A DNA stretch of 64,000 nt from Undibacter mobilis (GCF_003367195.1 NZ_QRGO01000001.1:2652501-2716500); one strand, 5' to 3'. Positions 43,733 to 53,164 are shown, counted from the first letter of the stretch. The notes: generated by a model from the letters alone, not told the origin. Translations and numbers: made by a program.

Positions 43733-45490
43733 CTAGAATTGCTGCCACTCGTCGTTAACGGCCGTGGCGAGTGCGGTCTGCATGCCGCGCGCGGTTCCGG
43801 CAGTGCGCCGGGCTGGCGCAGCCTTAGTGCCGGCGGGAGTACGTTGCGGCACGGTCTTTGACGCCGGCGTGGCAGACGGCTCGACTCTCGGCGCAGGAGC
43901 ATGTTGCCCCACCTGCGCCGTTGCCGAGTGACCTTTCACGCGCGGGCGGAAGAACGCGATCCGTTGATCGTTCGACATCGCTTTGGCCTGCTGTTCGAGC
44001 GTCTTGGCGGTGGCGGCGTTCTCTTCCACCAGCGCCGAGTTTTGTTGCGTCACGACATCCATCTGCGAAAGAGCTTTCGTGATCTCGGTGATGCCGGTCG
44101 ACTGCTCGATGCTGGCGCTGGCGATTTCGGAAACGACGGCAGTAACCTTCTGAATGGAGGTGACGATTTCATCGAGCGACTGGCCGACTTTGTTGACCAG
44201 TTCGACGCCGTCCTTCACTTGAGTGCTGCTGCTGTTGATGAGGTCCTTGATGTCCTTGGCCGCTTGCGAGGAGCGCTGCGCCAGGCTGCGAACTTCGGAA
44301 GCAACGACAGCGAAACCGCGCCCTGCTTCGCCGGCCCGCGCTGCCTCGACGGCCGCGTTGAGAGCGAGGAGGTTGGTCTGACGGGCGATTTCATCGATGA
44401 CGACGATGATGTTGGAGATTTTCGTCGATGAATCTTCGATCTGGGCCATGGCTTCGACCGTCTTGGTCACGACCGCACCGCCGCGGTTTGCGACATCGCG
44501 GGCACTGACCGCGAGATCGCTTGCCTGCTTGGCGTTTTCCGCATTCTTCTTAACGGTGGCAGACATCTCTTCCATTGAGGATGAAGTCTCCTCAAGGCTT
44601 GCGGCCTGTTCTTCCGTACGCTGGGAGAGATCGGTGGTGGCGTTGGCGATCTCAACCGCGGCGTTGGTAACCTCGCTGGACGAGACTTTGATCGTGGCAA
44701 TGGTGTCACCAAAACGCTCGACGATCATTTCGCCGGCTCCGGCAATCTGGCCGACTTCGTCTTTGCGGCCGAGGCCGGTCATCGTGACATTGAAGTCGCC
44801 TTCGGAAACCTTCTTGAGCTGGGCCACGACCGAAACTATCGGGGTTGCCACAGTCTTCGTCAGGAAGAACCCGAAAAAGATCGCGAACACAATCGTGATC
44901 ACTGAGCCGCCAACCATGGCCCAGGTCGCGAAACGTCCCGCCGAATCGCTGGCGGCCTGGCGTACGGCCAGAAGGTCGCGCTCCATTTTGTCGACCTGCG
45001 CCATAATGCTGCGGATGCCGTCCATGGACGTCTTGCCGGCGCCGCCGGCCTCCATCGACCGGGCCTGCTCGCGGGTGGCGGGATTGCGCATCAGTTCGAT
45101 TTCAACCTTGCCGACCTGCGTCGCCCATTGCTCCTCAAGCGCCTTTACTTTGTCGAGCCGATCCTGCTGGACGGGGTTGTCCGATGTTAGGGCTTTGATT
45201 GCTTTGAAATTCTGAGCGAAGTTGGCTTCGCCTGCTTTCATTGGCTCGAGGAATTTCTCGTCGCCAGCGATGAGATAGCCGCGCAATCCGGTTTCGCGAT
45301 CGACCATGTCGCTGACAAGCTTTCCGGCGACTTCAAGAACCCGATAGGTATGCGTGTTCCAGCTCTGCGCCTTCTCCATGGCTGACAGGCTGTTCAGAAC
45401 AATGGCAGTCAACGCCAGGAGAACGGCAATTACTGCTGCGAATGACAGGGCGAGTTTGTGTGCAATCTTCAAGTTGAGCAGGAGGTTCAT
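43733..45490 (-). CDS. Methyl-accepting chemotaxis protein with CHASE3-type sensor (MCP2)
   Basis: 585 aa. Membrane helix 1 about residues 10-35, helix 2 about 185-210. The periplasmic part has the CHASE3 motif [24 protein letters not shown] ([20 protein letters not shown]) and the signalling coiled coil follow, with [20 protein letters not shown] at the tip. The C-terminus ends NDEWQQF, a WxxF tether like those of the other MCPs. The signalling domain is more diverged than those of MCP3 and MCP4. It is followed by cheW2. Confidence 0.94.
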   Translation of the reverse strand: MNLLLNLKIAHKLALSFAAVIAVLLALTAIVLNSLSAMEKAQSWNTHTYRVLEVAGKLVSDMVDRETGLRGYLIAGDEKFLEPMKAGEANFAQNFKAIKALTSDNPVQQDRLDKVKALEEQWATQVGKVEIELMRNPATREQARSMEAGGAGKTSMDGIRSIMAQVDKMERDLLAVRQAASDSAGRFATWAMVGGSVITIVFAIFFGFFLTKTVATPIVSVVAQLKKVSEGDFNVTMTGLGRKDEVGQIAGAGEMIVERFGDTIATIKVSSSEVTNAAVEIANATTDLSQRTEEQAASLEETSSSMEEMSATVKKNAENAKQASDLAVSARDVANRGGAVVTKTVEAMAQIEDSSTKISNIIVVIDEIARQTNLLALNAAVEAARAGEAGRGFAVVASEVRSLAQRSSQAAKDIKDLINSSSTQVKDGVELVNKVGQSLDEIVTSIQKVTAVVSEIASASIEQSTGITEITKALSQMDVVTQQNSALVEENAATAKTLEQQAKAMSNDQRIAFFRPRVKGHSATAQVGQHAPAPRVEPSATPASKTVPQRTPAGTKAAPARRTAGTARGMQTALATAVNDEWQQF

Positions 45491-45786
45491 TGGGCGTCCA
45501 GGTTGTTTGGAGGAAGTCTGTTAGGCGCCGCGGCCGTGGCGGACAGTCGCTAATGCCACAATAATTGCGGCAGCCACTCGCGAAGGGATGAGGGTCCCGC
45601 GCCTAGGCTCTTTCTAAAAAACAAGTCCTAAAAGACGGTTTGAAATATGCTTAATTTATATGTACATAATATATCTAACTTCCCGAGCCACCAGTCGCCA
45701 TCGCTTGTGGCTGCCTCTCTAATCAATAAAGACTGACGCCGGCTAACGAGCCGACCTCAGTGTTCTGGCGTAAATGCAAGGCAATG
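45491..45786. other. Promoter region upstream of MCP2
   Basis: Contains a low-GC stretch (45620-45700, with TTTATA and ATAATATAT) that probably holds the MCP2 promoter. I see no complete sigma factor consensus that I would commit to. Confidence 0.4.
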
Positions 45787-46047
45787 TCAGTCCGTGCCGA
45801 CCCCGTCGATCGCGGCTTTGCGCTGGATATATTCCAGGTAGTTGGTGCTGCCGCAGAGCGTGGCGACGTTGGTGAGATACTCGCGGGCTTTGACGCGGTT
45901 GCGCTGTTCGGCGTGCCACATGCCGTAATCGGAACAGGAGCGGCGCGTTTCGGGTCGGCTTTCAGCACCGCCTTGTAGAAAATCTTTGACGGCGCGTAGT
46001 CGCCCATGCGGCGATTGGCATAGCCGCTACAGTTGGCGACGTCGGCG
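45787..46047 (-). pseudogene. Frameshifted C-terminal fragment of the TPR-like gene at 51934
   Basis: About 260 bp aligning with the last third of the TPR-like gene. The upstream part reads DVANCSGYANRRMGDY, with KAVLKADPK after it, in one frame. A one-base deletion near 45940 shifts the rest, which in the other frame reads YGMWHAEQRNRVKAREYLTN and ends AIDGVGTD. The parallel residues in the intact gene are YGMWQAEQGNRVKAREYLTK and AVIDGTGTY. The N-terminal two thirds, including the signal peptide, are missing. A decayed duplicate, not expressed as a full protein. Confidence 0.9.
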
Positions 46048-46054
46048 TGCAAAT

Positions 46055-46076
46055 GCCCGGCGCCGCGGCGCCGGGC
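46055..46076. terminator. Palindromic terminator after MCP3
   Basis: GCCCGGCGCCG followed by its exact inverse CGGCGCCGGGC, a perfect 22-bp palindrome about 47 bp after the MCP3 stop. The same motif is found at 42992-43013. Confidence 0.7.
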
Positions 46077-46123
46077 AGGTCGTTCTTTGGAAGGGATCAG
46101 GCAATCGGCCTTCGCCTGGTGCT

Positions 46124-47932
46124 CTAGAACTCCTTCCAGTCGGTGTCGGCGCTGGCCGTCTCGATCTTCTTGAGCGCGCCGCCGGTTCCGGTGTGCTTGA
46201 GCTGGACGACGGACTTGGGGGCCGTCGGCTTTGCTGAAGCCGGTTTGGCAGGCACCACTTTGGCGATGGCAGGCTTGGCCGCCGGTGCTCTGCCGCCTAT
46301 TTCGGTTTCGATAGCCGAAGTGCTGCGAACCGTGGTGCGGTCATTCTGGCCGAGTTGGAAGAACGCGACCTGTTCGTCCATCATCTTGGCCTGATGCTCG
46401 AGGGTCTTGGCGGTGGCCGCATTTTCCTCGACCAGCGCCGAGTTTTGCTGCGTCACTTCATCCATCTGGGTGAGCGCCTTGTTGATCTGATCGATGCCGG
46501 TGGCCTGCTCGATGCTGGCATTGGCGATATCGGTCACGATCTCGGCGACCTTCTTGATCGAGGTGACGATATCGTTGAGCGAGGTGCCGGCCTGGTTGAC
46601 GAGGTCGACGCCTTCCTTCACCTGGACGCTCGAGTTGGTGATGAGGTCCTTGATATCCTTGGCCGCCTGCGAGGAACGCTGGGCGAGGCTGCGGACTTCG
46701 GAGGCCACCACCGCGAAGCCACGGCCGGCTTCACCCGCACGGGCCGCTTCCACGGCCGCGTTGAGGGCGAGCAGGTTGGTCTGGCGGGCGATCTCGTCGA
46801 TGACACCGATGATGTCGGTGATCTTCTGCGAGGACTCCTCGATCTTGGCCATGGCTTCGACGGTGCGGGCGACCACCTTGCCGCCGAGATCCGCGACGTC
46901 GCGGGTCTCGTTGGCCGAACGGCTGGCTTCCTGGGCGTTCTCGGCGTTGCGGCGCACGGTCGAGGTGAGCTCTTCCATGGCGGCGGAGGTTTCTTCCAGG
47001 CTCGCGGCCTGTTCCTCGGTGCGCTGGGAGAGATCGGTGGTCGAGGTCGAGATTTCGGCCGAGGCGTTAGTCACTTCGCGGCCGGAGGCTTTGATCTCGG
47101 CGATCGTCTCGCGCACTTTCTCCGCCATTTGCCGAACCGACGCAGCGATCTGGCCAACTTCGTCCTTGCGGTCGGTATTCGGGACCTTGACGGTGAAGTT
47201 ACCTGCAGCGATTTCGTCGAGCGGCTTGACCATTTCGCGAAGGGGGCGGGCGATGGTCATCGCGCCCATCAATGCCGCGGCGATCAAAATCGAGATCGTC
47301 AACACGCCCAATATGACCGATATGCGGTTGGCAAAATCGGCGGTGTCCTGAGCTTCGATCATCCGATCGCTTTTAGTCTTGACCGCGGCTTTTCTGGCCT
47401 CGGCGACGAGCGCGTTGATGCGTTCTGCGGTTGCCAGCGAAACCTTGGCTGCGGCAAGTTGCTTGCCGTCAAATTCGGTTGCTTGTGCAGCGTCTTGTCT
47501 GGCCTGGGCCTCGATCATCTGCCTCCTGAAGTCGACGATGACTTTAGCGTCCTTGGCATACTGATCGAGCGTGGCAATGATTTCTTCGAATCGGGCCCGA
47601 TTTTCCGGCTTGGCGAACTTTGGCAAGAGAGAGGATGCCTGATCGTGGCTGGTCTTACGGCGCTCCTCAAGAGTCGTCACGGCCGCCTGCATTTGGTCGA
47701 GGCTGCGGGACAGGCGTACATCGCGGACGGCCAATTGCAAGCTGCGCAAATTGGACTCGGTTGCGGTAGCTCCTTGCAGGATGTCGGCCTGCATGTTGGC
47801 AAGGTCGGTCGAGGATCTGACCGAGCTGCTACCCATAATCTGCCCCACGATGAGGCCGACCGCGAACAGAATACCAAGCCCGGACATCATTGAAAGTTTG
47901 AGCCCGATGCTGATATTGGAAAGCTTTAACAT
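46124..47932 (-). CDS. Methyl-accepting chemotaxis protein (MCP3)
   Basis: 602 aa; AGGAG lies just upstream of the ATG. Membrane helix 1 about 12-35, periplasmic four-helix-bundle-like sensor (about 40-200; [20 protein letters not shown], similar in type to MCP1), helix 2 about 205-230, HAMP ([20 protein letters not shown]), signalling coiled coil with [20 protein letters not shown] at the tip. Linker Lys/Ala/Pro-rich, C-terminus SADTDWKEF (WxxF tether). About 750 bp (46350-47099) are nearly identical to MCP4. Preceded by cheW3 on the same strand. Confidence 0.95.
   Translation of the reverse strand: MLKLSNISIGLKLSMMSGLGILFAVGLIVGQIMGSSSVRSSTDLANMQADILQGATATESNLRSLQLAVRDVRLSRSLDQMQAAVTTLEERRKTSHDQASSLLPKFAKPENRARFEEIIATLDQYAKDAKVIVDFRRQMIEAQARQDAAQATEFDGKQLAAAKVSLATAERINALVAEARKAAVKTKSDRMIEAQDTADFANRISVILGVLTISILIAAALMGAMTIARPLREMVKPLDEIAAGNFTVKVPNTDRKDEVGQIAASVRQMAEKVRETIAEIKASGREVTNASAEISTSTTDLSQRTEEQAASLEETSAAMEELTSTVRRNAENAQEASRSANETRDVADLGGKVVARTVEAMAKIEESSQKITDIIGVIDEIARQTNLLALNAAVEAARAGEAGRGFAVVASEVRSLAQRSSQAAKDIKDLITNSSVQVKEGVDLVNQAGTSLNDIVTSIKKVAEIVTDIANASIEQATGIDQINKALTQMDEVTQQNSALVEENAATAKTLEHQAKMMDEQVAFFQLGQNDRTTVRSTSAIETEIGGRAPAAKPAIAKVVPAKPASAKPTAPKSVVQLKHTGTGGALKKIETASADTDWKEF
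46350..47099 (-). repeat. 750-bp near-identical block, copy A (in MCP3)
   Basis: Matches 49280-50029 at the same length; fewer than ten differences were noted by eye over the whole block. It encodes the HAMP-proximal coiled coil and the signalling domain. The flanking sensor regions and C-terminal linkers are much less alike. Confidence 0.92.
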
Positions 47933-48031
47933 TGATTTCTCCTGGCGATGGAAAGAGAGCTGTTGATAGATGCGACGTCACTGCGGCTCGTCACCGCAGA
48001 TAAAGTTACGGAGTCCCCCCTCAGAGACCCG

Positions 48032-48583
48032 TTACGCGTCGAGGACGATTGTCTTGGAGTCGATGCCGTTGTGGTCGGCAAGCAGGTTTGGCAGGTCGAT
48101 CAAGGCGATCATGACGTCTTCATTCGACACCAGTCCGGCAAGAAAGTTGGTCGAATGGGTGTGGCTGGTGCGCGGTACCTGTTGGATCTGCGCCGGCGTC
48201 ACCGATACGATGTCAAGCACGCGATCGCCGATGAGACCGACCTGGCGGTCGCCGATCTGCACGATGATGACGATGTGCAATGGTGAGGTTTCGGTCAGGC
48301 CCTGGCCGAAGCGGCAGCGCAGGTCGACGATCGGGACGATAGCGCCGCGCAAGTTGAGCACGCCGCGCACATAGTCCGGTTGCTTGGGCAGATGAGTAAT
48401 GTCCGACCAGCCCTTGATTTCGCGCACGGCCATGATGTCGACACCGTACTGCTCCTCGCCAATGGCGAAGCTGATGAACTCGGTGACATTTGATGCCCCC
48501 GCGGCGGCTTCGGTCAGAGGAGCGGTCGTCGCCGAGGCAACGGGCTGTGCCGTAACAGGAGGTGATGTAGCAATCTGAGTCAT
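48032..48583 (-). CDS. cheW: Chemotaxis adaptor protein CheW (paralogue 3)
   Basis: 183 aa; GAAGGAAG sits upstream of ATG 48583. A Thr/Ala/Val-rich tail of about 35 residues, then the CheW core (EFISFAIGEEQYGVDIMAV, REIKGWSDITHLPKQPDYV, NLRGAIVPIVDLR), ending TIVLDA. The core is nearly the same as CheW2 and CheW4. It lies 99 bp upstream of MCP3 on the same strand; the two form a cheW-MCP unit. Confidence 0.95.
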   Translation of the reverse strand: MTQIATSPPVTAQPVASATTAPLTEAAAGASNVTEFISFAIGEEQYGVDIMAVREIKGWSDITHLPKQPDYVRGVLNLRGAIVPIVDLRCRFGQGLTETSPLHIVIIVQIGDRQVGLIGDRVLDIVSVTPAQIQQVPRTSHTHSTNFLAGLVSNEDVMIALIDLPNLLADHNGIDSKTIVLDA

Positions 48584-48961
48584 TGAGGCTTCCTTCTCTT
48601 GACCCTACGACAAACAGCGCCTGCATGCGCGACGGCAGCGCCGCGCATTGCTCTCGACAGAGGCAATTCGTCGTTTGAGGGTAGGGATAGGAATACCCGC
48701 GTAATTTTAAATCGCGATTGAATTTAAACTTAATCTACTTTGCGCAGATGCGTTCAAATCACGACAGTAAGATGTGTTACCTGACAGAGCGAAGAATTTA
48801 AAAACACAATAACTGCATCGCATTTTTGCGTTTGTCGACGTGGCGGAATTTTATAAATAACAAGTGCCAGACTGGGAATCCATGATGCGTTTATCAACGT
48901 CGTCGATGCGATGCCGCGAATCACTTGGCGACGTTCGTCTGTGATCAGAGTCCGAAAAATT
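48584..48961. other. Low-GC spacer upstream of cheW3
   Basis: About 380 bp between cheW3 and the terminator of MCP4. The stretch 48700-48860 is much richer in A and T than the genes and probably holds the cheW3 promoter. I see no coding sequence that I would support. Confidence 0.5.
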
Positions 48962-49000
48962 GGGCGGCACGACGATCGAGGGGAGATCGCCGCGCCGCCC
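48962..49000 (-). terminator. Rho-independent terminator after MCP4
   Basis: A hairpin with outer stem GGGCGGC / GCCGCCC and inner stem CGATC / GATCG, followed on the minus strand by ATTTTTCGG. It starts about 41 bp after the MCP4 stop. Confidence 0.75.
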
Positions 49001-49041
49001 GGAGCCGATGGCATCGCCTCCATCGGACTTCGCTGAGAGCC

Positions 49042-50844
49042 CTAGAACTCCTTCCAGTCGGTGTCGGCGCTGGCCGTCTCGATCTTCTTGACCGCGCCGC
49101 CGGTGCCGGTCTGCTTAAGCTGCACCACCGCCTGATACTTGGCCGGGACCGGCTTCGCGATCGCCACTGCCGGCTTGGCGTCCACCGGCCTTGCTTCGGC
49201 CGACCGGGCAGGCTTGGCCGCCGGCGTCTTGGGCACCATTTCCTTGGCAATCCGGCCGGCCATCGCGGCCTCTTCCTGACCGAGTTGGAAGAACGCGACC
49301 TGTTCGTCCATCATCTTGGCCTGATGCTCGAGGGTCTTGGCCGTGGCGGCATTTTCCTCGACCAGCGCCGAGTTCTGCTGCGTCACTTCATCCATCTGGG
49401 TGAGCGCCTTGTTGATCTGATCGATGCCGGTGGCCTGCTCGATGCTGGCATTGGCGATGTCGGTCACGATCTCGGCGACCTTTTTGATCGAGGTGACGAT
49501 ATCGTTGAGCGAGGTGCCGGCCTGGTTGACGAGGTCGACGCCTTCCTTCACCTGGACGCTCGAGTTGGTGATGAGGTCCTTGATATCCTTGGCCGCCTGC
49601 GAGGAACGCTGGGCGAGGCTGCGGACTTCGGAGGCCACCACCGCGAAGCCACGGCCGGCTTCACCCGCACGGGCCGCTTCCACGGCCGCGTTGAGGGCGA
49701 GCAGGTTGGTCTGGCGGGCGATCTCGTCGATGACACCGATGATGTCGGTGATCTTCTGCGAGGACTCCTCGATCTTGGCCATGGCCTCGACGGTGCGGGC
49801 GACCACCTTGCCGCCGAGATCCGCGACGTCGCGGGTCTCGTTGGCCGAACGGCTGGCTTCCTGGGCGTTCTCGGCGTTGCGGCGCACGGTCGAGGTGAGC
49901 TCTTCCATGGCGGCGGAGGTTTCTTCCAGGCTCGCGGCCTGTTCTTCGGTGCGCTGGGAGAGATCGGTGGTCGAGGTCGAGATTTCGGCCGAGGCGTTGG
50001 TCACTTCGCGGCCGGAGGCTTTGATCTCGTGGATGGTGGTCCGGACCTTCTCCGCCATGACCTGGACCGAGTTGGCGATCTGGCCGACCTCGTCCTTGCG
50101 ATCGAGACCTGGTACCTTGATGGCAAAGTTGCCTTCGGCGATCTTGTCGAGCGGATCGACCAGGGCGCGAAGCGGCGAGGCGATACCGTACTGGCCGATT
50201 GTGAAGCCAATGATGAGGCCAAGGATGATGCCGATGGCGGCGCCGCCCATCATCAGTTTCGACGTATAGAGATATTCGGCGGTGGCGTCGTTCGAAACGG
50301 TCTCGACGTCCTTGTCCAAGCCTTCGGCCAGCACCCGGAGATTGACACGCACCTTGTTGGCGAGTTCTGCGCTCGACATTGCCTCCTTGCGCAGCCGGTC
50401 CAGTTCGGCGGTCATCTGGAAGTTGGTCACTGCGGCGGCGGCGCGGAAGGTGCCGTTGAGCTCCTTCTGGTAGGTGGTCCAGTCGGCTTCAAGCTCCGCC
50501 AACTTGGCCTTGACGTGGGGCCGGGTGGCCTTCTCCTTGAGCCACTGGAAGCGCTCCTGGAACAGCTTGCTCTCCGACGCGACAGCATCCTGCGCGGTCT
50601 TGATGCTTTCCGGGCGCGGATCGGTCGAGACCTGGAATTCGGCTCGGTTGATGGCGAGAAGGTTGACGGCAAGACGCTGAGCCATCGTCGACTGGCTGGA
50701 TACGACCTCCATCCGGTCGGTCGCTTCGCTCAGCGACTTGAGGGAGGTGATGCCGAGCCAGGCGATGGCGGACGCCACCATGGCGAGCAGCATGACGACG
50801 GAAACTATCTTGGTCAGCACTTTGAAGCGAGCAAGGATGGACAT
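49042..50844 (-). CDS. Methyl-accepting chemotaxis protein (MCP4)
   Basis: 600 aa. Membrane helix 1 about 10-32, periplasmic sensor about 35-185 with many charged helices ([20 protein letters not shown]), helix 2 about 190-213, HAMP ([20 protein letters not shown]), coiled-coil signalling domain with tip [21 protein letters not shown] low-complexity Pro/Ala/Lys linker, then SADTDWKEF (WxxF tether). The 750-bp signalling core (49280-50029) is nearly identical to MCP3, but the sensors are unrelated. Preceded by cheW4 with a 48-bp gap. Confidence 0.95.
   Translation of the reverse strand: MSILARFKVLTKIVSVVMLLAMVASAIAWLGITSLKSLSEATDRMEVVSSQSTMAQRLAVNLLAINRAEFQVSTDPRPESIKTAQDAVASESKLFQERFQWLKEKATRPHVKAKLAELEADWTTYQKELNGTFRAAAAVTNFQMTAELDRLRKEAMSSAELANKVRVNLRVLAEGLDKDVETVSNDATAEYLYTSKLMMGGAAIGIILGLIIGFTIGQYGIASPLRALVDPLDKIAEGNFAIKVPGLDRKDEVGQIANSVQVMAEKVRTTIHEIKASGREVTNASAEISTSTTDLSQRTEEQAASLEETSAAMEELTSTVRRNAENAQEASRSANETRDVADLGGKVVARTVEAMAKIEESSQKITDIIGVIDEIARQTNLLALNAAVEAARAGEAGRGFAVVASEVRSLAQRSSQAAKDIKDLITNSSVQVKEGVDLVNQAGTSLNDIVTSIKKVAEIVTDIANASIEQATGIDQINKALTQMDEVTQQNSALVEENAATAKTLEHQAKMMDEQVAFFQLGQEEAAMAGRIAKEMVPKTPAAKPARSAEARPVDAKPAVAIAKPVPAKYQAVVQLKQTGTGGAVKKIETASADTDWKEF
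49280..50029 (-). repeat. 750-bp near-identical block, copy B (in MCP4)
   Basis: Partner of 46350-47099 (same length). Encodes the adaptation and kinase-control coiled coil. The block ends at the same codon on both sides, and outside it the two genes are clearly different. Confidence 0.92.
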
Positions 50845-50892
50845 CTAAATCCCCATTTTCCTGATTAGATAATGTTGGCGCGATGAGATTTT

Positions 50893-51453
50893 TTAAGCGT
50901 CGAGAACGACGGTCTTCTGTTCGTTGGCGACATGGTCCGCCAACAGGTGCGGCAGATCGATCAAGGCGATCATGACGTCCTCGTTCGACACCAGCCCGGC
51001 AAGAAAGCTGGTCGAATGAGCGTGACTGGTGCGCGGCACCTGTTGGATCTGCGCCGGCGTCACCGACACGATGTCAAGCACGCGATCGCCGATGAGACCG
51101 ACCTGACGGTCGCCGATCTGCACGATGATGACGATGTGCAGCGGCGTGGTTTCGGTCAGGCCCTGGCCGAAACGGCAGCGCAGGTCGACGATCGGAACGA
51201 TGGCGCCACGCAAATTGAGCACGCCGCGCACATAGTCCGGTTGCTTGGGCAGGTGGGTAATGTCCGACCAGCCCTTGATTTCGCGCACGGCCATGATGTC
51301 GACGCCGTACTGCTCCTCACCAATGGCGAAGCTGATGAACTCGGTAACGTGCGAGGCCGCCGTGCCGTTGACGGCGGACTCGGAATCGTTGGTTGTATTG
51401 ATACTAATCTTAGGTTGAGTAATGATGGGTGTGGGTGCGACAACTTGCGACAT
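50893..51453 (-). CDS. cheW: Chemotaxis adaptor protein CheW (paralogue 4)
   Basis: 186 aa from ATG 51453 (an in-frame upstream start is less likely). Tail MSQVVAPTPIITQPKISINT, then the CheW core (EFISFAIGEEQYGVDIMAV, REIKGWSDITHLPKQPDYV, NLRGAIVPIVDLR), ending TVVLDA. It is followed by MCP4 48 bp downstream on the same strand; the two are co-transcribed. The core is nearly identical to CheW3. Confidence 0.95.
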   Translation of the reverse strand: MSQVVAPTPIITQPKISINTTNDSESAVNGTAASHVTEFISFAIGEEQYGVDIMAVREIKGWSDITHLPKQPDYVRGVLNLRGAIVPIVDLRCRFGQGLTETTPLHIVIIVQIGDRQVGLIGDRVLDIVSVTPAQIQQVPRTSHAHSTSFLAGLVSNEDVMIALIDLPHLLADHVANEQKTVVLDA

Positions 51454-51852
51454 TCCAGTGGTCCTTATTGTCCCTACGACAGGCAATAGTCATCGAAATG
51501 CGCGGCTTTACTTGGCCGAACATACCGCTCTGACGCGGAATCAAATCACACGAAGAGCATGTAGTAATAAGATACCGTGTTTACCTTAAGTTGAAATTGA
51601 TTTTATTCATAATATAAATAGTTAATAAATATTGTTAATACACGTATAGGCTGTATATGGCGAGCCGCTGTATCGGCAAAATCCGAGAAAATACATCGTG
51701 TTGCCGTGTTGCCGTGCTGCCGCGATAGCGTCGTCGAAGCGATCGACAAATTGGATGACGAAATTTCTAGAGTGAATGGCGCGCGGTTGGCGCCGGAGCA
51801 ATGCGAATCAGAATGCATCGCTCGTTGCACGAGGCGCCAGGAGAGGCGGAAA
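51454..51852. other. Low-GC spacer upstream of cheW4
   Basis: About 400 bp. From 51540 to 51660 it is strongly AT-rich (ATTTTATTCATAATATAAAT), probably the promoter of cheW4. A short array of GTTGCCGT-like units lies at about 51700-51725. No coding sequence is supported. Confidence 0.5.
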
Positions 51853-51888
51853 CAAAAAAAACCGCCGGGTGATATGAGCCCGGCGGTT
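51853..51888 (-). terminator. Rho-independent terminator after the TPR-like gene
   Basis: Ten-base stem AACCGCCGGG / CCCGGCGGTT with an 8-9 nt loop, followed on the minus strand by a run of T. It ends about 46 bp after the gene's stop and insulates it from cheW4. Confidence 0.85.
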
Positions 51889-51933
51889 AGAATTTGTCGC
51901 TTGTGCGATTGTGCGGTTAAAGCAAGCCGGCGA

Positions 51934-52482
51934 TCAGTACGTGCCGGTGCCGTCGATCACGGCTTTGAGCTCGATATACTCCTGGCAGTTGGTGTTGCCG
52001 CAGAGCGAGGCGACCTTTGTCAGATACTCACGAGCCTTGACGCGGTTGCCCTGTTCGGCCTGCCACATACCGTAATAGGACCATGTGCGGGTGTGCTTCG
52101 GGTCGGCTTTCAGCGCAGCCTCGTACCAGATCTTCGACTGCTCATAGTTGCCCATACGGCGGTTGGCATAGCCGATGTAGTTGGCAACGTCCGGGTTGCT
52201 GTCGCGGCCGAGTGCATGCATCGCGGCAATGCCCGCATCGTATTGGCCGGCGAGAATCAATTGACGCGCTGCGCGATAGTCACGCAGGAATTTCTCATGG
52301 GCCTTGGCTTGCGCGAGCTGCTGCTCCGGCTGTTCGATTGCGCTGCCTTTCTTGTCCTTCTTCTTGTCGTCTGTCGGCGTATCGGTGCCGGCCGCATAGA
52401 CCGGCTTGAGGCCAACGGCGGTGACGAGCAAGGCCGCGGCGGCGATTTGAGGGAGGTGACGTAAAACACGGATGAGGGTCAT
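51934..52482 (-). CDS. Secreted TPR-like repeat protein
   Basis: 182 aa. Signal peptide at the N-terminus (IAAAALLVTAVGLKPVYAAG), then a Lys/Asp-rich patch (DKKKDKKG). A tetratricopeptide-like array (about 85-165) follows, with ADPKHTRTWSYYGMWQAEQG and AREYLTKVASLCG. TPR repeats mediate protein contacts, here in the periplasm. It is the upstream gene of the MCP4-cheW4 block but is isolated by a terminator. A frameshifted partial copy lies at 45787-46047, next to MCP3, so the gene was part of a duplicated block. Function unknown. Confidence 0.85.
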   Translation of the reverse strand: MTLIRVLRHLPQIAAAALLVTAVGLKPVYAAGTDTPTDDKKKDKKGSAIEQPEQQLAQAKAHEKFLRDYRAARQLILAGQYDAGIAAMHALGRDSNPDVANYIGYANRRMGNYEQSKIWYEAALKADPKHTRTWSYYGMWQAEQGNRVKAREYLTKVASLCGNTNCQEYIELKAVIDGTGTY

Positions 52483-52775
52483 GGCGGTTGGACCTCTGTG
52501 GTTGATGCGGCACGGCGACAGGTTACGCCAGGTCGCCGGCCCAACAGGAAAAACAATTCGTGAAGTCGTTTAGTCCCGCCGGGAAACGAAATTTATCCGG
52601 CCACCAGGCCGGCAGGGTGGTTCTTTGGAACCCGACAACCTGAACGGCGGATAACGGCCCGTCTCAGATCGCATTCAGAGCCGGAGGCCTAGAAAGGGTG
52701 CCATCAGCCGGCCCGTCGCCGGTTCGCCGGGGATAACCCAAGGGTGCCGGCCGCCCGCCAAAAAGGAAGAATTCG

Positions 52776-53060
52776 ATGTTCAAGACCATCTCTGCCGCCG
52801 CTATTGCGCTCAGCCTGATCGCCGCGCCGGCCTTCGCTCAGAGCGCCAGCCCGACCGCCGCCACCACGGCCCCGGTGACCACGCCGGCCAAGCCAGTTGT
52901 CCAAAAGAGCGATGCGGTCAGGAAGCACGTCGCCAAGCACAAGAAGAACAAGCACGTTGCGCAAAAGCACAGCGTCAAGAAGCACACCGCCAAAGCGCCG
53001 GCGAAGCTGAAGGCCGCCAAGGTCAAGACCGACAAGACCGTCAAGCCGAAGGCCATCTGA
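52776..53060 (+). CDS. Lys/His/Ala-rich secreted small protein
   Basis: 94 aa. Signal peptide (MFKTISAAAIALSLIAAPAFAQ), then a Thr/Pro/Ala linker and a basic C-terminus with repeated KH pairs (VRKHVAKHKKNKH, KHSVKKHTAKAPAKLKAAK). Net charge is strongly positive. No fold was recognised. Similar small secreted Lys-rich proteins occur in Rhizobiales. Possibly cell-wall or polyanion binding. The KHx spacing could also bind metal. Function unknown. Confidence 0.8.
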   Translation: MFKTISAAAIALSLIAAPAFAQSASPTAATTAPVTTPAKPVVQKSDAVRKHVAKHKKNKHVAQKHSVKKHTAKAPAKLKAAKVKTDKTVKPKAI

Positions 53061-53164
53061 TCGCCATTCCGGCGCTCGTCAGAACTCACAGTTTCGGGCA
53101 CCGCGGTTCCTCGATGGGCCGCGGTGCTTGACTCACGTTAACGTTCCATTGAATTATCGAAGCC

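Noticed and set aside
45723..46052. A 109-codon open frame on the minus strand between MCP2 and MCP3
   Set aside because: Only its first part resembles the TPR-like protein; after the frameshift it is nonsense, so I call it a pseudogene.
46355..50868. Long plus-strand frames (512 and 647 codons) opposite MCP3 and MCP4
   Set aside because: They are shadows of coiled-coil genes; their apparent similarity to each other only reflects the near-identical block on the other strand.
51695..51725. Short GTTGCCGT-like direct repeat as a CRISPR or minisatellite
   Set aside because: Only about three imperfect units of 8 bp; no spacers and no cas genes.
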